Shown here: positions 33,575-45,852 of the stretch, in pieces
How the letters are laid out: each line of letters opens with the position of its first letter
Numbering within the stretch: position 1 is the first letter of the stretch
Assembly: GCA_000697355.1 (NCBI GenBank)
Contig: JNEN01001275.1
Coordinates: 186,001-250,000, forward strand
DNA: 64,000 nt
Reading direction: 5' to 3'
Source: Syncephalastrum monosporum B8922
Lineage: Eukaryota; Mucoromycota; Mucoromycetes; Mucorales; Syncephalastraceae
Notes under the pieces: generated by a model
Told to the model about the DNA's origin: nothing
The model's database searches: none
Seen by the model: the letters and a program-made list of their open reading frames with translations, nothing else
Translations under genes and position numbers: made by a program

Positions 33575-34480
33575 CTATAAACCCACAATATATCCTCGTT
33601 TATTATCAAGACACACTATTCTTCCTAATCATGTGTTGTTTCTCTGAAGCTCTAATAATTTCAATATGACCAAAAATGAAGTCGTCGACTTCGATAATGG
33701 GTATTATCTAGCAGAGACAACATAGACGACACCAGTTCCCATCAAGTCTCTCTGCCGCTGGTTGCTCGTCCATGCACTGGTGTGCACGACAATAAGTTGT
33801 CACATAGAAGTTGTCACACCTAAAGTACAACATACTGGACATCAGTAACAATGATATAATGTATACGTAGCTTGTTGTATCGTGTTTCCTTCCCCCCCCC
33901 CCGTCTTCCCCGTTTGCATATATCTTCTCTTGTCCGCTCGCGCCCTTCCACCCCGATGTTTCTTTTTACCGCTTTTTCCTCTATCCGTCAGTGAAAAGAA
34001 CTAACTACAGGAGAAACTGAAACATATCACGTATACTCATTTGATGTCAAGTGTTGCTCTTGCCCTCCCTCCTTTGTCCTCCTCCTCCCCCACCCTAGCC
34101 TAGGTAGTAGTTGGAACCTTTGATCACAGGCAAATGTCCAAAATGTCTCCAGCCCCATCCATCATGGGAAGTGCTTCACATTGGATGATATTTCCTGAGG
34201 CATGGGGTTAGACAAAAAAAACAGAAGCAAAGGGAGATGTCGTTCTCAGTGTGTACCATACGGTGTATATGGGAACAAAGTGTGCTTTGGGTATGATAGA
34301 GGGCATTGTATGTAAAAGAACTTCATTTTTTTTGTTGCCTTTAATGAGCAACGAGTAGATAGACATGTGCGGATTTTTGTGTCGAGTTCACAGTATTGAG
34401 AAAATTATAAAACGTGTATGTAAATAAGAGAAAAGAGAAAAGAAAGGAAGGGAAGAGAAAAGAACGTAGTTATAGCCATA
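33575..34480. other. Intergenic, contains dispersed repeat copy B
   Basis: AT-rich spacer between the helicase relic and the neurofibromin 3' end. It has an 11-nt C run (33892-33902), a perfect inverted repeat GAAGTC/GACTTC (33678-33692) and copy B of the dispersed repeat. No gene. Confidence 0.5.
34054..34219 (+). repeat. Dispersed repeat, copy B
   Basis: Second copy of the element at 10225-10403, same orientation, about 24 kb away and about 0.5 kb after the helicase relic. The best-kept part is 34139-34212 (AAATGTCTCCAGCCCC..CATCATGG..CACATTGGATGA..TCCTGAGGCATGGG). Copy B has lost or never had the TAGAGGCCGG insert of copy A and differs around TTTGATCACAGG. Confidence 0.75.
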
Positions 34481-37400
34481 TTACTCGGTAATACGTTCCA
34501 AGAGCTTGCTTGCGAGTTGCGCATTGCGTGCGACATTGATTTTCGCGGCACCGAAGGTAGGATCACCCAGAGCGGAGAAACCCAGCTCGTCGAGATACTG
34601 CCTTTGGCTGCGTCGGTTGGTCGAGTGGTTGAAGGCTGGCTCGGAGCAGGCTGTCATGAGGATGTTCTTGACCGCATCGATAACGGCGTAGTTTTGCCCA
34701 CTCACGACAATCTGGTTCATTTTGGGCAGTAGAGACTCGTAGACGAGCGCAAATACTTCGGGGATCGACACAGCCGCCTCGGCGAGGAAACTGTACAAAA
34801 AGAGGCGCTCTGATTCATTGTCGGCCGAGTTGAGCAAGGTCACCAACAGGGAAACGAGAAGCAGCGCGGTGGTATTGTCTGGGATCTCGAGGGTATCAAA
34901 GATGCGGACGTATTGGCCGTCCAGCTCGTCAAGATCCACGTCGCTAATACCAGCCAGACGTAGTAGCTCTCGCATGGCATTGTTCTTGGCTGCGAGCGGT
35001 AATAAGCCAGCGAGATAGCCAAGTGTCCGGGCCTCGACGACGTTGAGCTGCTCGAGAGAGCCCTTGCAGTCGATCTCCAAAAAGGTGGTCAGGCATTGGA
35101 ATACGACGTCGCGCGGCTGAGCGTGCTGGAGACCCTTCAGCAGGATACCCGCGATAGCGAACGAGAAGTGCGTCTCAAAGCTGACCCCGCTCGCCTCGTC
35201 GAGGGCGGCGCCAATATCCTGCAGAGAAGCGCGCGCCTCCATCAGGACTTCCATCATGGGTCGGTTTGCAAACAGCTTGTGGGCATCCAACGCACGCAGC
35301 ACAGCCTGCAAAAATTCGACGGCTGGGGCAAATGTCGTCGGATGGCTCATTTGGACGAGCGCGACCGCGAGCCAGAACAGCGGAAGCAAGTAGCGGGAGT
35401 CGGCCGGCAGATTATCAATCACGTTGGACAGGCACATCATGATGCTGACAATCAGATTCGAGTCGGTCTCGTTAAAGATAGCCAACGCGCCCCGGAGAGC
35501 GACCAGGATCTGGTAGATCAAGTCATCGTCCACCTCGTCTTGTGCCAAGCATCCCAGCACGACAAACGAACGCGGCTGAATGGCGGGATTGAACTGGAAG
35601 GCTGTGCTCGTCACCAGACCCATCCATCGTGCACGCCACATGTTGGCGGCGTCAATGGAGGGCGCACCGATACTGAGGGCTTCGAGCAAAAGTCGAATAA
35701 TACTCTCGAGCGACGACAGATTAACCGTGTCGGACGTATCTGTCATCGTCTCTTGTGTAATCGTGAACGCGTTCGCGTGCGGTTTGGTCAGGCCAAAGTA
35801 GACGCGATTCTTGCTATCGCAGACATCGTTGAGGACGAAATGCAGCTTCTTGATGTTTTCGTCCGCGAGTGGTACGCCTGTGCATAAGGTGTGGATGACG
35901 TTCACGACCAGCTCGTGCACGGACGCACGGATCAGGGTCGGGCCAGTGCCAACGAGCAACGACACAATGTGGAAAATCTCAGGCAGGTATGGCTTTCCAG
36001 GGCCCGCATTGTTGAACGACAGCATGAGAACGAACCGGAGTAGGACAGCGATCTCGGCCCAGGCAGGATGTTCCGTCAGGTTGCGGCACGGCCGAAGGGA
36101 GGTGCGCTGGATGACACGTCGCATGCGGCTGATCACCTTGCCGCGGACCGAAATACTCGACATGGTCACCAGCGTGTCCGCCATGGCCTCGGCTTGTGCG
36201 CTGCCTACGCCGTTTTCGACCGAGTACTGAACAAATGAGTCAATGATCAGGTTGACCATGTCGTCCACACGTGCGAGGGTCTTCCAAACACGCGCTTGCA
36301 CATGTTTATACATCTATGAAAACATGAGTGCTAGGTCTTTTGTTTAATGTTATCGTGTTTGACTTACGTCCGCACGCGTTACGGTCAGCTCAATCAGAAG
36401 ACGGACTACGTCCTTGGTTTTTGAGAGGTTCTTATTGTGCTCATCCGGGGTGCTTCGACTAAAGGCGACGAGGTTACGCAGCCAGGGCGCCATGTAGTCC
36501 AGACACAGCTGGCGCATCGGCTCGCTCGATTTGTTGAAGCCAACGAAGCACTCGTTCAAAAACTCGAGCGTCAGTGCTTGCTCTGTATTCGCTAGGCTTT
36601 CACTGATGCTGACGATAAAGTCTGTGCTGTTGTTGGGGATGCAAAGATCGCGCGCGTTAAGAAGCTGATTGCCTATATCAAAACGGAACGCAAGGCTGAG
36701 CGAGTAGAGGAGGTTGTACGCCGCCAAACGCAGGCCCGGGTCGTCACTGCCAATGTTGAGGAGCGCCATGTTGAGCAGGCGGCCGGGTACGTCGCTCGGT
36801 CGAATCACACGCTCGTTCATGTTGCCCGGCTTGGACGATTCGTAACGTTGTTTGTTGTACCGTAAAAGCTGAAATATTTGAGTTTAGACATTTGTCATCT
36901 TTTGAATATCATCCTTACCGCTAGCATAGCATCCCGCTTCGTGGTAGAAAAGACAATAGACGACTTGCCACCATCGCATTTGATGATAAGATCGCCGCTA
37001 TTTTCTTGCTTGGATGACGGTAGCGGTTGCATATCGATGAGCTCCGAGATATGGTAGACGTCATTAAGAATGGTATGCACGTTGTAAAACATTTCTTGTT
37101 TGCGGACAGTGATGACCTGCATATGCTCCTGTCCGATTTTCACTGTGACACTGGTAGAGGTCTTCAAATTACTGATCCGTGTAACTGGGAAGAAGGTTGT
37201 GCTTGGCTCTTTCTCGAGATTGACTGATAAAAGCGCGTACAGTTACAGACTATATCGTAAAATACAGATATCTCTCTTTACCTGTCTCTTTTGGTAAGGC
37301 CAGTTCCGAGGGCGCTATTCGCTCATGGATCTCGGAGAGCGTCACGCCAAACACGGATCGTTTGACCAGCTTGTTGGTCAAAAGTCTAGGAAGCCGAGCA

Positions 37401-40400
37401 ATGTAGCGCTGCAGATGGGCGTTCGGATTATAGAGATAGAGAGTCACCAGGTAGTCATTCATCTCGCTAAAGATGAGCTGGAAAAACTGGTTCATCCAAT
37501 GCACAGGTATCTCGTTGGTTGGATTGAACTGGGTAACATCAAACAAAATCTCGAAGGGCGTGTTCAGAGACGGTTCCATGACCTAGAGAACATGTTAAAT
37601 ACAGAATTGATACGGTATTCGTATTTCTTGACTTACCCGCAGCATGTAATACACAAGAAGTTCAAAATCGCAGTTCTCCACGTCCACGTTCCGTGAAATT
37701 AGATAGAACACAGGCCGACCGCCCCTTGAGACGCCCGACTGGTAGAAGATATTTTGCGAGCTGATAGAGCTCAAGTCCCGATGGCAATTGCGGCGGATAA
37801 ACTCACTGTAATAATGGTTGCTATTAGCGACAGCATAGTTGCGCGATAAGGATTGTTCTGTCTGATCCACATCGGCGGGGCGTCCGAGCTGCGCCAGGAG
37901 GTTCGAAAGACGATCCAGCGTCTTTTTCCATTCGAGCAAGGACTGCGTGTCATTGTTGCTGCGGCCAATTTTACGCGCTGCCAGGTCGCGCGACACACGC
38001 TCTAGATTATCAAAGAGGTACCGATGCAATTTCGTGTAGCCCTTTTGGTCCATCCGAAGCGTACCAGACAGATCGCTCTTGCCGGAGTCACCGGGATGTG
38101 TCGAGATTTCACGAAGAAAGCTTGTGACTTTGTAGATATTGTCAGTCAAGAAGTCGTTGAGCACAATCATGTGGGTTTCCTTGGCACCAAAGAGGACATT
38201 GTTGGCCAAGTTCTGCATAACACGCGTGGCCTGAAGTTGCAACTTGCGGACGTTCTTGTTGCGCGGGATGGCTTGCTTTGAGAAACCCGTACTCTCGGGC
38301 GTTACGATCGCAGGGCCGAATAGACGCAAAAAGACAAAGCCGCCCACCGCTGTATTCTTTGACTCGGAGAAACGTTTGCATACCGCGCTCGCAATCATGG
38401 AGAGTTCTTCCTTGAACATACTAAGGACCCAGAAACAAATGAGCCTCCGTCTTACACATTCCTCAGTATCCTTACCGTGGCGCGTTAGCCGCCGAAGAAC
38501 AAATGGCACTGAGCAATATCTCAGTAGCACGGATCACGTTCTGCTTGTTGCGCATTAAATCATCGTTGGGCCCAAATTTTTGCGGGTCCAACTCCCAGGT
38601 GGTTTGCTCGTCAGGCAAGTTATTGATCGCCTCCATCGCAGGTTGCAAGGTGATCCGTACGTAATCACCGCACACCATCTTGGAAAAGATTGACAGTAGA
38701 CGTGTTGTCATGGTGGTGCTTCTGAATAGGGTCGCTTCTTGCTCAGTGGACGCAACCTCTTTGTCAATGATGGCCTCTAAAAAGGGAACAATCTTGTTGC
38801 GCGATTCAAAACAGACGAGCAGGACCTCGGCAACGCCGGACGCGTCCGTGGATGGTGACACATCGCAGAGGGACATGGCAATGTCCATATCCGCTTCCAC
38901 AAGCATCTAATGTACGAATCAGTGTTTCTTGTTGACTTTCACGGACGTGCGGACTTACATCAATGAGCTTTTCATAGCGATCGGTCATAACGCTTTCGGC
39001 GAGTGTCTCAAACTCGGTGCCTTGGTTGAGGATATTGGTCAGCACCTGCATGAAAGCCGTTCGTGTTCGCGAATCCTCGTGATAGCCCATGGCGAGCGAG
39101 TACTTGAGACCTGCATCTACATTGGCACTCAAAAGATTCGACATGGCCAGGATAGTGTAGTCTTTGAGTGGCGCCCATTCCTGATAGGATTCGGATACCT
39201 GAAGTACTATTAGACCGAACATCCCTACGGTTTCCTGTGACCTTTACCTTGGATGCTGTCATAATCTCCTTATTATTCTTGACAACGGTAGACCCGTTTA
39301 GCTCGATCTATTCAAAGTGGTCAATACGTGACAAGATAACCAAGGACTATTATACTAACCTCTGATAAACGGCAGCGATTGAGTAGCTTCAGGAAGAAAG
39401 TGAAGTACCTGTAAAACAGGCGACTCTTGATCTGCGAGCGTTCCGTTTCCCGCACAGGTTCGGAAGACTGCAAAGGAAGTTGGTGCAAAATAGCAACGAT
39501 GGCTTTGAGACATGCCACGTCGAGGCGTTTGCTCAGTTTGTCGACTTGTGCGCCATCCTGGCCGGACAATGCGGACTTGGCGTCGGTCTTTTGCTGCATG
39601 AAAAGGATGAGCCTATCTTCCTCGGAATACCCCTATTCTGCTTACCAAGGCAAATTCGCTTGTCCATTCCACGATAATCTCGAGCAAGCGGTTCCGCAGA
39701 CGCATCTCATCACGCACAATAATCTGCTCTTTCTTGAGCATCAATGTTTCGACGAGATGACACATTTTGATCTTGATACGAATCACAAACGAGGCGGTCG
39801 GGAGCTTATTGAGGTAATTGGCAAACTGGTACATCAACGTGCTAAAGTCGATACTGAGCAGGCAGTCGGCGGGGTCGATGAGACGGTCCAGAATGAGCTT
39901 GAGAACGAGCACTGCTTGCTCGACAAAGAGAGTATTCCGCATGCCAGTCACCGCTTCGCCGTCAGGGCCAAAGCAGCGCCCCAGGGCGTGCTCGAGGTGT
40001 CGAAAAAGAATGGCAAACAGGGTCGGCGACATTTCTGTGCCCATCGCTTCCTTGACACTTTCACGAATGAAGATGTTCTCGGAGATCAAGAGGCCCGTGA
40101 TTTCACTGATAAACGCTTCCACCATGGCGGTCGGCTCTGTGGGGCCAGTGGTGTTGGACGCGAGACAACACCCACCCAAAGCGGCCAGAAAGCCGGTATA
40201 GTTTTGCCAAAGCGTTTGCAGTTCTTCGTCCTTTTCGCTTCGGTTGAGGTTCGCCGAGGCCGATTTGGGTAAGGGTTGCGGACCGGTTGGGGCGATCGCA
40301 CCACTGCGTACCTTGGGCTTTTTACTTGCCTCGGCGGGGCTGCTGAAGTCCTCAATAAGGTTCTCCTCGTTCAATCGACTCACAACTTGGGTGAGCAGCT

Positions 40401-43324
40401 TCCACCGCTTCCAGGCTTCTTCCCAGGCTGCAAGATTGCCCGGCGTGTGTCGTGTGATCATACGCATGTATTTTCTGATCCGTTTTTGCTGTGCTTTTCT
40501 GCCCAAGAAGATTGAGTCCTCCGAAGCCAAATCAGAATAGACGGGCAGATTGCAGATCAGCGTGATCTGGGTCTGCTGTGGATCGTCTTCGTCGTCGGCA
40601 AGCTGGGCTTCGTCGCAGAGGCTTCCAAGGCAGCGAATTGCGTCCGAACACACGTCCGGGTTCGGCGAACACAGCGACACGAGGAGAGCGATTTCGAGCG
40701 CAACGCAGGCTTGCAATCGCTCGCGCGCATCGGCACCTTCAGAAGCACGCTCCTATGGCGACATTCTGTTAAAGCCACGCTTGGTTTCTATCTTTTCCGC
40801 TCACCTGATGGTTACTCAAAAATTCATTGCGGGCCAATAGCAGCTTCAAGAGCAGATTCAGCAATGATTTCAAGCCCTCTTCGCCTTGCTTATTATCCAG
40901 AATCTGCTTAGCGAGTATAAACACGACCTGAGACGAGATACGCCAGAAGTTGATGACCATTCGTGCTTGTGGGCCCCAATGCCGGATGTTGGAAGATAAA
41001 TGTAACTTTGTCAGACATTCTGCTGCGAGGTGACGGATACCATGATCGGTGTGCTGGAACAAGAAAGCCATGCCCGTCATGATTGCCGTGGTATGTTCAA
41101 CAGACTCATTCTCATCGCCCTGGAATAGCATGTCCCGGAGTGAATATATCTTTGACTTTTTCAGAAATGGACTTACCGAAAGCGCTAGCATGGGATCAAT
41201 GCGGAACAAGCTCAACAGATTCTTCAGTAGCTCAACGCGGCTCTGAGGAGAGATTTCCTTACGTGCCCCACTGGACGGCCGCTTCAGCTCCGGTGGCTTC
41301 TGATCTGCATTCAAGGTCTGCAAAAAGAGTTTTCTTAAGGGACCACAGATGGAATCGTACATGGAGGCGAGAGTGGGATTCCATGACAGATTATTCTCGT
41401 CACGTGAGATAGCAAGACATGCTTTGACAAACGCGAGTTTATACATGGCTGGGGCCGTCTCTTCGAGACAGGAGGGGACGAGGGTACGGAAAGCGCCTTC
41501 CGGATCCAAACGCAGGCGGGCAAGTAGATAATCGGTTGCAAGCGTCTGCTGATTCACAACGTATCCAAGGTTATTTGGATTCGTCGTGGCAGCTGTCAAG
41601 CCCTCGGTCGAGTAATTGCGCGAGAAATCCCACACCTTCTCCTGTAGATCATCCTCAATGTCGGCCGCGATATGCTGTAATACGCTGTCGTCCGTCGGTG
41701 GTACATAGGTCGCTGCTTTGCAGAGGTCAACGTAGCACATGGCCGCAATATCTGCCGTTCGCGACGTCCGTAATGATTTGCGCAGCATGCTGAGGAAACT
41801 CGTCTGTACCAAGGTAAGCCAAAGTTACAATCGAAACTCCCACTGCTTACCCGTCGATTTTGGGAGGTCGGGTTATCCAAAAAGGCTTGCAGTAATAAGT
41901 CTTGAGAGAGCACGAGGAGGATTGTTTGAAGAGGCCACAGAATGGCTTTTTTCCGCGGACTGTCTGCGGTGGAGCTGCACATGTCAAAGAGGATCTCTGA
42001 ACCGCCCATCAAGCGATTATCGCTCGTGCACACCTCAGCAAACTGGTCAGGGCATGTCTCGATCCAGCGCCAAATGGCCTGGCGCATCATTTTGGAGAAG
42101 AGCAGTTTGCCGTTGCGTTTCATGTGGAGAAAGTACGGACTGAGTTCTGTCTTGTAGTAAGTAAAAACCGCGCGCAATTCGGCCAGATGAGCAGCTTACC
42201 AGACAAGATGGTATGCAAACGCTGGCGATTTAAACAGCTGCAGGCCAGCATTCGGATCTCGGGTGGGTTCATCTCGGTGCCCTCGCCCATGGCGCCGAGG
42301 ATATGGACAGCATTTTTGATTTTGCCATAGTAGATGGGCCAGTTGCTTGCGCTCACGTAATACAGGACACGGCCAGCCGTTTTGTAGATGTCTATGACGA
42401 TTTCAAGCACCTTGGTATCGACACTGGCGACAGTAGCGAGCGTTGCTGCGGGGTGGTCGGAAGGGGTAGAGGCAAGTTGGTCGCTTGCTTCCTCAATAAG
42501 GTGGGTCTGGTTCAGGAAGCGGCCGACCAGGGCAAGAAGAAACGTGACAAGGGCTTCGTCCAAGGGTGGCGGATCGACGTTGGCAGTCGAACGACCCTGA
42601 TACGGCCGGTTGTGGACTGAGCCGGAGTGTGATGAAGATGACGAGGTGGAGTAGCGGTGGGCGTCCGAGTCCGGCATGGGTGGAGTGACGCGCATCGCGA
42701 CAGGTGCTTGCAAGAACTCGTTTTCAGAGCCAATGGCACCGGTCGCCTCGGCAGCTGCAGCGGCCTCGGGGGACAATGCTACGTTTGCACCTTCGGCCAA
42801 ACGCTGGCGCGACTGCTCGCGAAACGTCTTCCAATGGTGCTGCATACATGCCGACAGGAGACGCAATACAAAGAGCTGAGACTGAAGTACATCCACGGGT
42901 GCAAGCTGGTCTGCTAAGGAGGAAGATGATAAATAGTTCTAAGCAACGCAAGGCGGTGAGTACATCTATCGTTTTGTCTCAGTGGTGCGTTACCTTGGAT
43001 ACATTCTCGAGGACAGTGCCGAGAGCGTTCGCAATTGTAGAAATCTTATATTTTGAGAGCTCAATAATGGCCGCAACTAGAGAACGAAAGGGAGAGCAAG
43101 TCATTATGAGGAGTTCAAATGGAGCTGAGCTGTTTTATGCTATTCCTGTACCTGTCTGCTGCACCACGGGATCCTGCTCGAGATTCTCGAGCTTGCGACC
43201 GCTGTTGATGGGAAGCTGTAAATGGGACAAGTCAGAAGGTGGCTATGTCAGCAGTCGTATTCAGACTCACTCGCACAGCGACGCGGTTAATAAGACTCAA
43301 GATGAGCTTGGTGTTGGATCGCAT
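34481..43324 (-). CDS. Neurofibromin-type Ras GTPase-activating protein (Ira1/2, NF1), about 2600 aa
   Basis: Switches off Ras by stimulating GTP hydrolysis and so lowers cAMP/PKA output. The largest gene here, about 20 exons with 50-70-bp introns. The N-terminus (MRSNTKLILSLINRVAVR, LPINSGRKLENL, ISKYKIS-like YKISTIANALGTVLENV) matches neurofibromin. HEAT-like helices follow. The GAP domain lies at about 38800-38140, with the arginine finger in LFRSTTMTTRLL (Arg codon 38723-38721) and the core GGFVFLRLFGPAIVTPES, NVRKLQLQATRVMQNLANN. Next is the Sec14 module (SVSRGGRPVFYLISRNVD, VMEPSLNTPFEILFDVTQFNPTNEIP) and a PH-like part, then a long C-terminal HEAT region to the stop. All catalytic marks are intact and no frame breaks are seen, so it should be functional. 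ATG 43324 chosen by the match to the neurofibromin N-terminus. Confidence 0.95.
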
Positions 43325-45852
43325 GCTGGATTGCTAATTGTGTGGAGATGGATGGAGTGGTGTACTCCCCGAAAAAAGGAAAAGGGCGAGCCAAACTGGA
43401 GGAGGACGAAGAAGGGAGCAAGGAATAAAAGGAAGTGCGAAAGAAAGAAACTGTAAAATAAGGAAGTAGGCGAGAAGGGATACGAGGGAGGGAGGTGAGG
43501 GAAAAAAAAAAAAAGAAGGGGCTGTGCTTCGAACCTCAAAGACGCATACAAAAGAAGGGAAAAAAAATATTGGCCCGAGAGTTTGTTATTTTGTGCTTGT
43601 GCGCATGCGCTTGTGCTCGATGAAGAGTGCTTTCTTCTGTGTGCACTCGCAATATCCAAGACAGGGAAAAAGCTTATGATGATGAACGATCGGATGCTGA
43701 ACCTTTTCCCTTCGTGCAACCTTCTCAGTCTCTGCTCAATTTGGCGGCGCTCTTCGCTATCTGACATGTGGAAATAAAGTGCTGCACGCTTTCACACTGT
43801 CATCTCTCTTCCTTATACTCTTCTGAATTTCCTTGTTTGAGTCACGTCTTATGTGTTGCCTCATGGAGACAGCCTTGATCCGCTGCCATCCTCAATTCTG
43901 ACAATTCATCAAGCACAACTCCGTGTGACGGATGCCCAAAACAGTTACACTTTAGTTCGCCCAATCAATTCGCAGTGCTAAGATGCGGATACAACATCTT
44001 CATGCAAGACCCCAGTTTTACTCTAAGACGCGTCATTTAGACATCGAGGCACATTCGCTAACGCGTATAAAAATTACACTTCTGTGGGTCATGCATCGCT
44101 CTAATCTTTTGATTGCATTCGCTCCTGCGTTGCTCGAGACATGCCCATATAAAACCCTTTTGTAGAAATGGCACCATGATAGATAAGCCACGGAAATTAA
44201 ACCCTATACTTCACAAATGCAAGCTAGTTTCATTTCTGCGTTACGATGATAAATTCGGGATTCAGAACTGTAGCGACCCAATGGGTGAGCATTCAGCATA
44301 TGTGTATTAGTACGATCATAGGGATAGTCACGGCAAATGCGCACAATGCAAAAGTGCAGGGTTCCCCTGACATCGTTCCTGACAGCTAATTATAATTTAC
44401 TTGTGTGACACAAACTTGCGCGCTCAATTTCTCCGGGGCCGTCGATGATCCTGCGCATATCAGCCATGCCTTCCATAAGAAAGACTGACATTGATGGGAC
44501 TGATACATAGAATGGATTTAATATCTACTGACATAATGCCGAACCTAAACTCAGATCATCATGCAGTTTTGTGGTGAGATAACGACCCTCAGCTGTGACC
44601 AAATTTTTCATTCATGCTGGTGATGACGAGACAAAGAACGTTATTACTATGGATTCCAAACGTACATTTGGATATGCTGATCCAATACAAAAGAAATGAT
44701 CCTCGGATTACTTCATAGCAGTTAATTCTATGGTATAAGTTTATAACGATGTAGTCTCCATGCATAATTCTACAAAAACTCTCGTATCAAATGCTTTGTG
44801 CACTATTTGCATATAAGCTAGTACGCACAAGCCACGAGCTGTTCAAAATACTTCGATAGGATAGGAGCTCTTTAAAGAGAACGAAGAAAAGAAGGAAGGC
44901 AGATTTTGAGAAAATGGTTGCCTTATGAAATGAGTGCACGCCGCTGGGCTTTTATGCAGCTACATAAATACCGTTCACCAATAAGAAAACGAACGCTCAA
45001 AAAAAAAAAAAAAGGCACCCTGACAGGGATTGAACCTCCGGTATTTTCGCGTTTCAATAGATTCAGATTCACTGGTCTACTTGATCATCATGTAATCCAC
45101 GTTTCAACCGGCAAACTTGCTGAAAGCTAATTCAAGGATTGTTTTTATTGGTTTGCTTCGTTCTTGATGTTTTTCTTTTGATAATGTTCTTGGCTCGAGG
45201 TGCCCCCACCGCTTGTCCGAGGCCTTATTCAACGCGGAGAATATCGTCATTGTTGTCAAAAAACTCGCACCTAGGAGAGTCCCAGGTAAAAGACCATATC
45301 ACTGGCCTGATGCTGAAGCCCATCGTGCAAATTTGTTGTCCATGTTGGCCATGCTTTTTATCCTTACTGGAGCTGGCCGTGGACCCCGACTTCGTGGACG
45401 ACAGCCCAGGTCGGATCATTACATAAGAACGTGCATCTTGCCTCAGCGAATTTCCACCCAAACAACCTAGCCATCGTTCGCAAGGTCGATGGAGAGTCAT
45501 CCCAAGGGCGACTTGATTATGCACGTGCTGCGCTGCTAGTATGAATCGCTCAGCAGGCTCAGTCATTACCAATCATTACCAACGTAGCACAGTGTCGATC
45601 ACCCAAAAATTTGCAGCACAGACCCTCAGCGGCTTTCTTTTTCTCCTCCCGGTCTCCCCCTCCCCCGGGCCATTTGATTCGGACCTCTTGCATGGATTTG
45701 CCGTTCATTTTTTTTTTCAAAGTTTCTTTTCCCTTCCCCGTCTTTGTTATTAAGTGAGCAGTGCACCTACCGATACCGCCGATAATACTCTATCTTCCCT
45801 TTTGCGAAACATTTCGTATATCGGTTTTCACAGGAAGGTCTACTACATCCTG
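43325..45852. other. Gene-poor region of 2.5 kb
   Basis: Between neurofibromin (-) and the membrane protein (-). A frame opening MSDSEERRQIEQRLRRLHEG at 43767 (-) looks protein-like for about 25 residues and then decays; without a donor it is not called. A frame at 45225-45572 (-) has no recognisable family. The only structured item is the tRNA-like fragment at 45001-45090. A-rich runs lie at 43501-43514. Confidence 0.45.
45001..45090 (-). repeat. tRNA-like fragment with Pol III-type terminator, copy 1
   Basis: On the minus strand this reads ...GACCAGTGAATC...TTGAAACGCG..TACCGGAGGTTCAATCCCTG..AGGGTGCC followed by a run of T. GGTTCAATCC is a good B box / T loop and the T run an RNA polymerase III stop, but a matching 5' acceptor strand and D arm are missing, so it is not a working tRNA. 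It shares blocks with 54070-54145 and 54165-54250. Confidence 0.5.

Noticed and set aside
33678..33711. Possible Helitron 3' end: inverted repeat GAAGTC/GACTTC followed by ATAAT..ATTAT and CTAG
   Set aside because: The hairpin and CTAG recall a Helitron terminus, but the spacing is long and the next base is C, not the T expected at the insertion site. Left as coincidence until compared with whole elements.
43297..43767. Minus-strand frame starting MSDSEERRQIEQRLRRLHEG
   Set aside because: Only the first 25 residues look like protein; the rest is Phe/Ser-rich shadow of a purine-rich leader, and no GTAAGT-type donor follows. It might be a small upstream exon, but nothing supports it.
45001..45090. 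Functional tRNA gene
   Set aside because: A good T loop and a terminator are present, but no 5' acceptor strand or D arm pairs with it; treated as a tRNA-like fragment.
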